Below are positions 1 to 9,716 of a stretch of 64,000 bases of DNA, piece after piece. Position 1 is the first letter of the stretch. Every line of letters begins with the position of its first letter. This DNA is from Lithodes maja (lineage: Eukaryota > Arthropoda > Malacostraca > Decapoda > Lithodidae): the NCBI GenBank assembly GCA_037953745.1, contig JBAKBP010012297.1, forward strand, positions 1-64,000. The letters are read 5' to 3'. The notes under the pieces were generated by a model. It ran no database searches and was not told the DNA's origin. It saw only the letters and a program-made list of their open reading frames with translations. Made by a program: the position numbers and the translations under genes.

Positions 1-2566
1 CTTATCAGCCCTACAATTCTATTGGCTTTGTTTATCTTTTCCGCTAAATGTTCTGAGAAATTTAACTTATTGTCTATCACTACTCCTATATCCTTTTCTG
101 CACTCACTTCCTCCATCGCTTCATACATACTGTATCCTACCTTGTCTATCTTGCTGGTCCCAATCCGCATGTACTTGCATTTTTTTGGATGAAAAGGCAT
201 TAACCAATGCTCAGACCATCCCTTCATGTCCTCCACATCTCCTTGAAGCAAACCCATATCTTCCTTACTCCTCACTCTTCTATACAGTTTAGTGTCATCC
301 GCGTACAGGTATACCTCACTTCCATTAGTTATAACTTCAGGCAAGTCGTTGATAAATATAACGAACAGCAGTGGTCCCAACACAGATCCCTGAGGTACCC
401 CACTTGTAATTTCCCTCCACCCCGAGCCTATTCCATTCACCAATACCCTCTGTCTCCGATCTTTCAGGAAGGCTTCTATCCATTTCACACATTTCTCCCC
501 TATATTATAGCTTCTAACTTTCTCTATTAACCTTTTATGTGGGACCTTATCGAAGGCCTTCATAAAATCGCAATATACCACGTCTATTACATCACCATCT
601 TCTAGAATTTGCATCCAATCATCTACCACCTTAATTAGCTGTAGTACCGTCGACCTCCCCGGCAAGAATCCGAACTGTCTCCCACTGAAAAGTTGGTTTG
701 ACTTCATATGATCCATTATTCCTTCTCTAATTACCGTTTCCATTAGTTTACACACAACACTTGTCAAACTGACTGGTCTATAATTCCCTGGGTCATTTCT
801 CTTTCCCTTCTTAAATATAGCTGTTATGTTCGCCTCTCTCCAGTCCATCGGGATTTGTCCTGTATTAAACGATACCTCAAATAACATTTTCAATGGCTCT
901 ACTAACATCTCCCCTCCTTCCTTTATGATTCTTGGGTGTATCCCATCCGGTCCCTGTGACTTACTTCTGTTCATTTTTTCTATAGCCCTTCTTATTCTAG
1001 CATGGGAAAACTCTACTAGTTCCAGTGCCGGCGCCTGTTTGATGGGAATAGTAGGCACTGCATCCTCCGACTCCACTGTTAGTACCCCCCCAAAGTATTT
1101 CCCCAGCACCTCTGCTTTCTCCTTATCAGTCTCCGCTCTACTCCCATCATTCAACCCCCCCACCAGCTCTGGGATCCCTACTCTTCTTGTTAACTTTTCC
1201 TGAATGTACTTCCAGAATATTTTTGGATTATCCTTCACATTTCTAGCTATCTCTCTCTCCCTCTCCTTCACCCCCCTCCTTGTTTCCCACCTTATTTTAT
1301 TGTTTATTTGTCTACGTTCCAGATCCACTTCCTTAGCCTCTATACTAGACCCCCTGTTCTTTTTTAACAATTTTAATCTTTCCCACAATCGTTTCTTTCT
1401 TCTAATCAATATCCAAAGCTTTCTTTTCATTGGCAATTCTGGGTTAGTTCTTTTCCTCAATTTTGTTTTTATCCTTGTATTCCCTTACTGGTACACTTTT
1501 GGATACAGCATTCTCCAGTTTGACTCTAATTTTCCTCCACATTCCTTCAGCGTCTTCACCGTTCAAATATTCCCCCCAGTCAATGTCCAAACACCGTCTC
1601 AGCAGCTCATAATCTGCTCTATCATACATATATATTTTTCTATTGCTTCTATTATCCCTCTCCGATTTAATGTTACAACTAAAGCTTATACAGGCATGGT
1701 CACTACGACCTATAGGGCTATCCACATTAACATGTTCCACTATATCCTCTTCATTGCTAAAAAATCAAATCAAGTACACTCCCCTGCGTCCCATCTCTAT
1801 ATCTTGTCATCTCTACAATATGTTGCGTTAAAAAACAATCTCTCACTTTCTCTATAAACTTATTTTCCAGGCTACCCTGTCCCGCTGGAGTAGTACAATT
1901 TGCCCAGTTGATCCTTGGCAAATTGAAATCTCCAATCAAAATTTTATATTTGTTCTCTCTATTATCTATCTCCTCCATTACTTTCAGTAGGTTATCATCC
2001 TCTCCCCTGCTATTATTTGGGCTTCTATATATAGAGGCAATTAGAATTGATCCTTTTACACATTTTACTTCAATACACAAATACTCACAATACTGCTGTC
2101 TCATATCCACCTCATTAACCTTGAGCTCTTTTCTTACATAAATAAACAGTCCTCTTCCAACCTCTGCTCCAATAGCATTTCTCTCATATAACTCAAAACC
2201 CTCCAAACTATATTCCACCAGTTCCCTTTCAATTCTAACATTTTTTGGTCTTACTTCCTGTAGGGCTATGACATCAGGTTTTTCCTCTTCATCCTGCATC
2301 CTACATATCAGTTCTCTTTTCTTGTCCTGAGTAAACACATCCACATTACTAAACATAATCCTTAATCCATCTACCATTCCTTCAACAATTACACCATCCC
2401 GCTCCTCCAGTCCGTACCCTACTCCCCTGTTAGCACTACTGGGTCTGCCTCTTTGTCTCCTGTCTCTCCCTGTGACACCTCCACCCCGTTCTCCTCCTCC
2501 GTCACAACTCTCATCACATTCTCTCCCCTCCCTGATCTCCCCCTCCTTTCTACTCTTATAAACCAC
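1..2566 (-). pseudogene. LINE ORF2: endonuclease-reverse transcriptase (frameshifted, partial)
   Basis: The endonuclease starts near residue 65 with GLRIMFSNVDVFTQ, then shows ALQEVRPK (catalytic Glu), IYRSPNN and ILIGDFNLPRINW (Asp/Asn). The SDHACISF histidine motif follows in another frame, at about 1710. The RT follows with PVSLTSVVCKLME, the F/YADD centre and a CR1-type C-terminal thumb that is cut by the window edge. The first ATG (2566) lies inside ORF1, giving about 148 bp of overlap, so ORF2 may be translated by re-initiation or from a later start. The protein nicks target DNA and primes reverse transcription. Confidence 0.88.
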
Positions 2567-3510
2567 TTCCTCACTTTCCGTCCCTCACTCTCCAGTAAAA
2601 ATTTTCTCTTATCCTCCTCATCCAACTTTCCATTATTTTCATCAGCCTTTTCTTGTAATTCCTTAATTTTTTTCCTTTGTTCTATACTCAAATCCTTCTT
2701 TAGTCTTATGTGTTTCAGTTTATCATTTGTATTTAGCCTCCAACTAAAATTTGTCACAGTCTCCGCCACTACCCTAGTTTTAAACTGTACCCTTATAGGT
2801 CTCATCTCTCCCCTTTTATATCTACCTATCCTACTGATCTCCTCCACCTGCCCTTCCCATCCATATTCGTCCTCACCCACACCTTTCAAGACCTCCTTCA
2901 CTGTCTCCATATCCCTCACTTTTCTCACTCCATTATCATTCATATGAGTCTCTATATCTCCATACAAGATTACACCCCTATCCCTGTCCATAGCCTCCCT
3001 CACGACACTCTCCTTGTTCTTCATGACCCCTACAACTGCACTCTCAAAACTTTTTTTGGTCATATTCATTTCTTCCTTTTGCTCTTTCATAATATCCTCC
3101 AAATCCTTGACTTTTTGTTTACCTACCACCGTCCATGCAGTCGACTCCTTTACTTCCGTGAAACGTCCTTCGTATTCCTTCAGCTGCTCCTTCAATGCCA
3201 TATTCTCTGCTCCCAGTTCATCTACCCTTTTCAATACTATCTCTAGGCTCTCATTAACTGCCAGAAAAGGCCTGCATTCACTTCCTTCGCTAGTCCTATT
3301 CCCTTCCCCATCTATCACACCACACATTACACACAGTGCCTTAACTTTCTCACCAATATCCCCCTTCCATTTCTCCGTATCACTCATCCACTTTTCCAAA
3401 TCCTTCACAACAATACTAACCTCTTCTAACTTCTTATCTGTGCTCTTAAATCCCCGAAAACGTTGTAACCTTCCTTCCGCCTCCGTCATACCCGAAATTC
3501 CCTCTGCCAT
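2419..3510 (-). CDS. LINE ORF1 protein (nucleic-acid-binding, coiled coil)
   Basis: This is an intact 363-residue frame. The first about 180 residues are rich in Lys/Glu with heptad-like spacing (VVKDLEKWM, MALKEQLKEYEGRF), consistent with a trimerising coiled coil. The middle (ILYGDIETHMNDNGVRKVRD onward, then RPIRVQFKTRVVAETV) resembles the RRM-like folds of LINE ORF1 proteins or L1 transposase_22-type proteins, though I cannot assign a named domain. The basic C-terminus has RVERRGRSGRGENVMRV. It probably packages element RNA. No stop or shift interrupts it. Confidence 0.75.
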   Translation of the reverse strand: MAEGISGMTEAEGRLQRFRGFKSTDKKLEEVSIVVKDLEKWMSDTEKWKGDIGEKVKALCVMCGVIDGEGNRTSEGSECRPFLAVNESLEIVLKRVDELGAENMALKEQLKEYEGRFTEVKESTAWTVVGKQKVKDLEDIMKEQKEEMNMTKKSFESAVVGVMKNKESVVREAMDRDRGVILYGDIETHMNDNGVRKVRDMETVKEVLKGVGEDEYGWEGQVEEISRIGRYKRGEMRPIRVQFKTRVVAETVTNFSWRLNTNDKLKHIRLKKDLSIEQRKKIKELQEKADENNGKLDEEDKRKFLLESEGRKVRKWFIRVERRGRSGRGENVMRVVTEEENGVEVSQGETGDKEADPVVLTGE

Positions 3511-3630
3511 GTTTGTTTACAAACTCAACAACTCGCATGCAGCAGAGCACACCTCAATGCCCGCCCACCTCGCATCCAAAGCAAAAATACACCCATCCCC
3601 CCTTAAGTAGACAGAGGGGTAGACTTAAAC

Positions 3631-4855
3631 AAAATGTGGGAGCAGGTTCTACGATCTAGTCTCAAATTTATATACTTGAATAGCAAGGCAACCCAGAACA
3701 GGGCTGCCTGGAATGCCACCATTAGAACATGAGACTGAAACTGTACCTCTCATGGATCAGTCAGCTACGTTTAGTTTTCAATATTTAGACCTTTCCGCTG
3801 CATGTCTGCCTGCCGAGATCGGAACCTCTCCGGGTGGTCGGGGGCCCGGGGAGTGCTGGAGCGACCTTGGTGACCCTGGTCTCTGGGTCTTCTCCTGGGG
3901 TGACCTGGATGTGTGTGAGTTTGTGCTTTTTATCTGTGTTTATTTGTTGTTTTATGTTGTTTTTGTGTTTTCCCTGTTCTTGCTCTGTCTTGAGTCGGCT
4001 ACCCCCAAAATGGGGAGTGGGCCTGAGCATATAGATAGAGATAGACCTTTCGTGCCATTTAGGTGTCAATTTTTCCTGGCGAGCTATAGCAAGCCTGTAA
4101 TTTTAGAAGGAATCAGCCTTCGGCCGGGACATTTTTCTACCTTAAATTTGTTTGTTTAAGCTTAATGGAGGTCTAGCGAAGAACTTAAAAATATATGCAT
4201 AAATAAATACATAGATAAAAAAACAAGCACTACCTTAATCACTTCCATCAATGAGAACTGTAACTTTAACTTTGTTTACTTGAATGACTAAAAACAAGGG
4301 ACTAGTTTTGGGACTGGATATGAAGAGGCTCTCATTTGCCAGCCAGGTGTGTTGTCAATCCACCTTTGAAATAGAGGGAAATACAACCATATTCAAGGTA
4401 CAGTTAAGTCTTTAAGTCCAGAAACAGGGTCAACCCACAATTTTAAAATTTGTAACATTTTTGGTCGTATTAAAGCCATTTTTACCCTCCAAAGGAAAAT
4501 TGACACGGAAAATACCAACTAGCTGTTAAAGTGTTAATTAAGCATGGTATGAATTTTTCTAATAGCCACCAAAAACTTTTCTTTAGATTTTTTAATCTTC
4601 CTGTGGTGATGAGTTGAATACACAATTTTGATTTTCTGCCCCAAAAGCATAGTGTATGCCTGCTATGGGTGAAAGTCTGATCCACAAAGTATAGAGGATG
4701 CCTGGTTTTGTCTTTACTCTATATTGTCCCGTCCCAGTTTTGGTTTGTTTAGTTTGCAAGTTTAATCCTCGTCTTGAAATCCTGGGAGCTCTCCTCATTC
4801 ACTACTTCATTTGGGAGAGTATTCCAGAATTTTGTGATTGATGGGATAAAACATC
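3631..4855. repeat. Patchwork of short repeat fragments, no gene
   Basis: About 3680-3760 matches the 3' end of LINE family C (see 37622-38170). 3960-4040 is a minus-strand piece of SINE-like repeat E (see 24155-24343). 4050-4190 shares GGTGTCAA..TTTTTCCTG and GCCGGGACATTTTTCTACC with 38410-38580 (repeat G). 4730-4765 carries the 3' end of family D (GTTTTGGTTTGTTTAGTTTG). I see no coding exon or tRNA here; the open frames at 3713-4159 and 4482-4798 look accidental. Confidence 0.55.
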
Positions 4856-5274
4856 TTGAATATTGTGGAGAGTAAAAGGGTGGTGAAGAGAGTAGTGAAG
4901 GAAAGTAAGAAAAGAGTAGATGAGGAATTTGGAAGGAATCTGAGTGTAAAATGGAGGGAGAGTAAGAAACTGTTCTGGAAAGAAGTCAAGAAAGTTAAGG
5001 AATGTAGCAAGGGAAACAGTAAGGGTGTGAAAGATAAGAATGGGAGAATACTAGCCGAGAAGCAAGAGAGACTCGAAAGATGGAGGGAGTACTTCAATGA
5101 GTTGCTAAATGTAAGGAATGAAGAGCCAGCAAACATAGCTGGATATGGTATGGGAGGGAGAAGAAGAGAAGTAGTGGAGGAGGAGGAGGTGGGGATCAGG
5201 AGGTCAGAAGTGTGGGAAGCCATGAAAAAGAGTGAAGTTGGGGAAAGCACCAGGAACAGATGGAGTGTGTGAGG

Positions 5275-5660
5275 AAGCCCCGTCAAAATCGAAATCCTAA
5301 ACTAATGGTCCGATTTTAATTCTGTTTGCGCCATTCGATTCAGCTTGCCAAAGTGTACTTATGGTATAAATTTAAACAAAATCGGTTCATCAATAACTCG
5401 TCTATGGAGTTTTTAAACTTTAAAATAGGCCTAGGGGGCCTAAACAAGGCTATAAAACTAACGTTGCATTTGCAACGTTTTTTATGGGGGCAGGAGGGGG
5501 GGGATAGGGAGGGGGCAGGGGGTGAAGGGAAGGAAGGAGGGGAGGGGGGTAGGGGGGCTCATTGTTGGTTAACCCCCCTCCTTCCTCCCCCCCCCCTACC
5601 ACCCCTACCCCCTTCCTCCCCCCCCCCCCCCCCCCCCCCCATAAAAAACTTTGCTAACGC
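5275..5660 (+). repeat. Insertion in LINE B with G-rich/C-rich low-complexity core
   Basis: LINE B coding sequence is interrupted between GGAGTGTGTG and GTTGAAGTATGG. The first about 200 bp (repeat F) recur on the opposite strand at about 34260-34470, sharing AAAATCGAAATCCTAAA and AATGGTCC. Next come a 20-bp palindrome (AACGTTGCA-TT-TGCAACGTT, 5460-5479), a G-rich run at 5486-5558 and a C-rich run at 5575-5640. The G-rich and C-rich runs could fold on each other or form quadruplexes. Confidence 0.7.
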
Positions 5661-6260
5661 AACACTTCCATATGTTGAAGTATGGTGGTGAGATAGTGAT
5701 AGAATGGGTATGAAAAATTTGCAAACTAGCATGGGAGAAGGGGAGTGCACCCGATGACTGGCATAATAGTCCCCTATATAAGGGCAAAGGGGAAAGAGGC
5801 ATGTGTGGTAACCACCGAGGAATATGTCTTCTAAGCGTAGTAGGGAAGGTATACAGTAGGGTAGTGATTGAGAGAGTGAGAGTGAGAACGGAGAAATGGA
5901 TGTGCGACGAGCAGGGAGGTTTTTTAGGAAGGGAAGAGGATGTGTAGATTCATATTTTTACCCTGAATTGTGTTCATCATCATCATCATCATCTCCGACG
6001 CCTTGCTTCCCCCTGGGAAACCCCCACTGGAGGATGGCCATGACAGAAACGTCTCCAAGCTACTTTGTCAAGACATGCCTCCTTTGCCCGTGCCACAATG
6101 CCCCTTCCACTACGTGGAAGTTTTTCTTCAATATATTTTTCCACTTTCTTTTCCCATACCATAGGTGGTCTTCCACTACTAGCGGTTCCACTCACCTAAC
6201 TCCCATATATCTTTCTTGGCATTCTGTCTTCATCCATTCTCTGAACATGACCATACCACC

Positions 6261-8537
6261 TCAAAGTACAGTACTTCTCTTTATCCACTCAACCACACCA
6301 CAATCAATGCCCAAAGCCTGCTCTTCCATTCCAAAGGACTCGTACACTTCCCTATTACTTGGCCCATCTAGCCTATTCATGCCAGCTGCCATTCTGAAAA
6401 AGCTCATCTCCACAGCTCTTAGTTTGAAGAGGTCCTCGTCACTTGCCGTCCATGTCTCGCTTCCATACGAGTGTGTTGGGAGCAGCACACTGTTTCTCAG
6501 TGACTTTTTGACTTCCTGGCTAACCATTCTTCCTTTGAGAATACTATCAAGTTCTCCAATCACTTTTCTCCCTTGTATTTTTCTCTCTTTTATCTCACTC
6601 TCCATTTTACCATATTTGCATAGTACAGCTCCCAAATACTTGAAACTTTCAACCTCTTCTAGTACTTCATTTTTCAATTTTATTTTACAACTTTTCTTGT
6701 GTTCTTTCTTGATTCTATATTTGTCCTTAAAATCTATAGTTTCATGCATTCTTCTCTCAAACACCATTACCTTACATTTCCCTACATTGACCTTTAACTT
6801 TCTCTTTTCACATACCCTGTCAAAGTCAGTGACCACTCTCTGAAGTTCTTCAGCATTTTCCGCCAACAGGACTGCATCGTCCGCATATAGGCATGTTAAA
6901 ATCTTCCATGTTCTTCCCTCTGATTCCAGTCTAGCTCCCACACCCATTGATACAGCCCTACATTCCCTAATCACTCCATCCATGTATATATTGAACAACC
7001 AAGCTGACATGACACATCCCTGTCTTACACCTACATTGACCTCAAAACTTTCACTTAACTTATCCCCTACCTTCACATTTGCCATTGCATTCCTATAAAA
7101 TGATTTTACTGCCATTAGCAACTTTCCTCCCACACCATATACTGTTAACACATCCCACAGGCCCTCCCAGTCTACTTTGTCGTAGGCTTTTTCCAAATCC
7201 ATGAATGCTGCATAGAGTTTTCTGTTTTTGGCCAGATACTTCTCTACCAACAATCGCATTGAGGCTATCTGGTCAACGCAGCCCCTGCCCTTTCTGAAAC
7301 CTCCCTGTTCCTCGCCTATTTTGTCATCCGTTATCTTCTGTAGCCTCTGTGTTACTACTCTTGCGTGTACCTTTCCAGGTATGCTAAGCAAGCTAATTCC
7401 CCTATAATTCTTACACTCTTCTTTACAACCCTTCCCTTTGTACAAGGGTACTATCACTGCTTTCCTCCAGTCCTCTGGTACACTTTCCTTTTCCCATGCT
7501 AATTTACATAACCTATGCATTATGTCAACAGCTTCTTCTCCATATCTCAGCATTTCACCTGGGATGTTATCTACTCCAGCAGCTTTGCCCATTTTAAGTC
7601 TATTGATTGCTTCTTTTACTTCTTCTCTGCTTATCTGGCTTTCAACTACCCTGTTTATTCTACCTCTCTCCATTCCTATGGATGAGATCTTTGCCTTCCC
7701 CCTACTCTTTACAGCTAAGCTACTAAAATTATCTTTCCATACTTTCACCACACCATCACCCTCTACCACTTCCCCATTCATGTCCCTCATCCTACCACCT
7801 GAGACACTCTCAGTCTTCTTCCCTCTGGCTTCTTTCACAGCTCTGTAGTATGCTTTCCTGTCATTCAGAAACTGTTCACTAATCTTTCTCCCATATGCCT
7901 CATCTGTCTTCCTTTTAGCGTCTTGTATCGCCCTCTTCACTCTTTGTTTCAAATTTTTATACTCTTCTTTCCTCGCATCTCTAGTTTCTCTAGGTATATT
8001 CTTTTGCAGCATACTCTTTCTGAACTCTTTCTTCTTTTTCACTATTTCTTCTATCTCTTTACTAAACCATGCGTTACCTTTCTTCTTCCACATTTTAAAG
8101 GTTTTCTTCCCACATACTTTCTCAGCTGCTTTAATCATGGAGTCTCTTGTACCTTTCCATACTTCGTCTACAGTATTTCCCAGATCTATCATAACATCCA
8201 TGTCCTTTATAGTCTCTTTCAGGATGTCCTTGTATTTTGTTGCATTACATTCTTCATTTAATTTTCTCACATTTATTCTCTCTACTGTCAGTTTTCTCTC
8301 TTTCCTCTCATATTTCCACTCTTTCCTTATCCTCACTTTTGTCAGCACTGTATAGTGGTCTGATCCCGTCAGCATACCTCTTACAGCTTTTGAATCTAAA
8401 ATTCTTCCTTTTAGTCCGGAGTCCATCATGGCGTAGTCAATTAGAGATTTCGGTTCCTGCTCACCTTCACCTCTGTGCCATGTATATCTATGAATGTGAC
8501 GATGTTCAAAAAATGTGTTAGCCAGAAACAGACACAT
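6261..8537 (-). CDS. LINE A endonuclease-reverse transcriptase, long intact frame
   Basis: This 758-residue open frame begins in the C-terminal part of the endonuclease (SLIDYAMMD, LTGSDHYTVLTKVRI, where SDH is the catalytic His motif). It continues through a basic linker (AWFSKEIEEIVKKKKEF) into the RT: GKAAGVDNIPGEM, WRKAVIVPLYKGKG, YRGISLLSIPGK, EEQGGFRKGRGCVDQ, AFMDLEKAYDKVDW, VRQGCVMSAWLFNIYMD and CLYADDAVLL. A stop after KRSTVL is followed by a further homologous frame (6195-5989), so the C-terminus is prematurely cut or frameshifted. The upstream endonuclease half is in another frame. Confidence 0.85.
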   Translation of the reverse strand: MCLFLANTFFEHRHIHRYTWHRGEGEQEPKSLIDYAMMDSGLKGRILDSKAVRGMLTGSDHYTVLTKVRIRKEWKYERKERKLTVERINVRKLNEECNATKYKDILKETIKDMDVMIDLGNTVDEVWKGTRDSMIKAAEKVCGKKTFKMWKKKGNAWFSKEIEEIVKKKKEFRKSMLQKNIPRETRDARKEEYKNLKQRVKRAIQDAKRKTDEAYGRKISEQFLNDRKAYYRAVKEARGKKTESVSGGRMRDMNGEVVEGDGVVKVWKDNFSSLAVKSRGKAKISSIGMERGRINRVVESQISREEVKEAINRLKMGKAAGVDNIPGEMLRYGEEAVDIMHRLCKLAWEKESVPEDWRKAVIVPLYKGKGCKEECKNYRGISLLSIPGKVHARVVTQRLQKITDDKIGEEQGGFRKGRGCVDQIASMRLLVEKYLAKNRKLYAAFMDLEKAYDKVDWEGLWDVLTVYGVGGKLLMAVKSFYRNAMANVKVGDKLSESFEVNVGVRQGCVMSAWLFNIYMDGVIRECRAVSMGVGARLESEGRTWKILTCLYADDAVLLAENAEELQRVVTDFDRVCEKRKLKVNVGKCKVMVFERRMHETIDFKDKYRIKKEHKKSCKIKLKNEVLEEVESFKYLGAVLCKYGKMESEIKERKIQGRKVIGELDSILKGRMVSQEVKKSLRNSVLLPTHSYGSETWTASDEDLFKLRAVEMSFFRMAAGMNRLDGPSNREVYESFGMEEQALGIDCGVVEWIKRSTVL

Positions 8538-9218
8538 ACTTCTAAAAGGAAGTCACCATTCATATTCCTACCCTCCACACCCCATTTACCCACTATACCT
8601 TCTATCTCCTCGTTTCCAACTCTACCATTCATGTCGCCTACTAATATTACTTGTGTACACTCTTGCCTTTCTCTTATACATTTATTGACTTTATTCCAAA
8701 ATTTTCGATTTTCTTCCGCACCTTTCCCAGTTTCTTGGTTGACTGGCGCATAGACACACATAAAAGTATACCTATCTATCCCAATCTTGCACTCACACCA
8801 TACAATTCTTGAGTCCACGCATCCATAGTTTTTCACACACTTCCTCAACCTTTCTGACAAAATTACTGCTACCCCTTCCTTTTTCTTACGTTTATATCCT
8901 GCATCCAATCCAGACCAGACAACCCATCCTTCCCCATCCCACAAATCATGCTCATTCTCACCATCCCACACTCCAGAACCCAACAGGTGCATCTCACCTA
9001 CCCCACACACATCCATCTTTAAGCTCTCGCATCAGACACTCTCTCTTGCTAAAATCATTTATGCCATTGGCATTGAAGGCACAGACACGGAGCACGCTTT
9101 CCTTCACCCGAACGACGCTTCCACCACTTTTCTGCTTTGTTCCTCCACCCCCGAGGGGGTCCTGGCCGGCAGCATACCGAGCACAGTTGTTTCCCAGGAG
9201 GACTTGGGGCCTGGACAT
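8441..9218 (-). pseudogene. LINE A endonuclease N-terminal half (frameshifted)
   Basis: Two frames, 9218-8994 and 9016-8441, together give the first half of an APE-type endonuclease: LRVCAFNANGINDFSKRECL, then MHLLGSGVWDG, YKRKKKEGVAVILSERL, FMCVYAPVN and VILVGDMNGRVGN. One shift near 9000 separates them, and another near 8500 separates them from the RT frame. The pattern resembles the domain often mis-annotated in invertebrates as craniofacial development protein 2-like. Confidence 0.8.
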
Positions 9219-9716
9219 AATGCCTCCAAACAGGGTGCCGGATTGTCAAAAGTATACTAAAAGAAAAACTAAAAACTTATACCAACATCAGTAAAAAAAC
9301 ATACAACACAGTAAAAATTAAAATATTAAGAAGATAGGGAGAACAAAAATATACAAGGGGACAACAGAAATAATATAGTTACAAGGGGGATAATTTTTAT
9401 AGTGGAAATTAAAAGAGGATTTAAAATTAAAAACAAAGTGTGCTGTTGAAGAAAATTGCACACCCGCCCTCCCCTTTAGTTCCACCGTCAAGCAAAAATA
9501 ATTTTTTTAGAAATTTAAAAGGGAGGATTAAAATAAGGACAGTGTAATAACGAGGCTACCTCGAGAAGGCGGGGTAGGACTTACTTACCGTAACTAGTCA
9601 CGGTAAGCTACAGAGGTGCGTTTTAGCAAGACTTTAACCAATACCGTACTTATACGCAGATGACAGGACCTCTAAACCTCATTGGTTACGATACTGCCAC
9701 TGCGTCTGTGGCAGTG

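Larger units (their letters stand above)
1..3630 (-). mobile_element. CR1-like LINE, near complete, 3' end outside window
   Basis: On the minus strand an ORF1 (3510-2419) is followed by an overlapping ORF2 with an APE-type endonuclease and a reverse transcriptase that runs off the left edge. Reading 1-1440 on the minus strand by eye gives a continuous RT with GFLPGRSTV, FMKAFDKVPHKRL, SGVPQGSVLGPLL and LYADDTKLYR motifs. Two one-base frame changes (near 1750 and near 1460-1500) break ORF2. About 120 bases upstream of ORF1 look like its 5' UTR. A 5'-truncated copy of the same family lies inverted at 60803-62091. Assignment to the CR1 clade rests on the RT and on the C-terminal DIGVVIDNKLNF and ALVRPHLEYANQVW signatures. 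Confidence 0.9.
5972..9716 (-). mobile_element. LINE family A (RTE-like), essentially full length
   Basis: The element is inserted antisense in LINE B copy 1. On the minus strand it runs from a roughly 500-bp 5' leader (9716-9219) through endonuclease and RT to a C-terminal zone (PMVWEKKVEKYIEEKLPR) and a (GAT)n tail at 5972-5990. The boundaries come from comparison with LINE B copy 2. A 3' fragment of the same family, also with a (GAT)n tail, lies at 46290-46882. The single EN-RT protein and microsatellite tail fit an RTE-superfamily LINE; the exact clade is not certain. Confidence 0.85.

Noticed and set aside
207..3610. Long plus strand open frames over 207-3610 (Ser/Leu/Pro-rich)
   Set aside because: They are antisense to a well-supported LINE ORF1/ORF2 on the minus strand and have low-complexity, hydrophobic composition typical of shadow frames.
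3713..4159. Protein-coding gene at 3713-4159
   Set aside because: The region is made of 3' LINE, repeat E and repeat G fragments, and the frames on the two strands are equally long.
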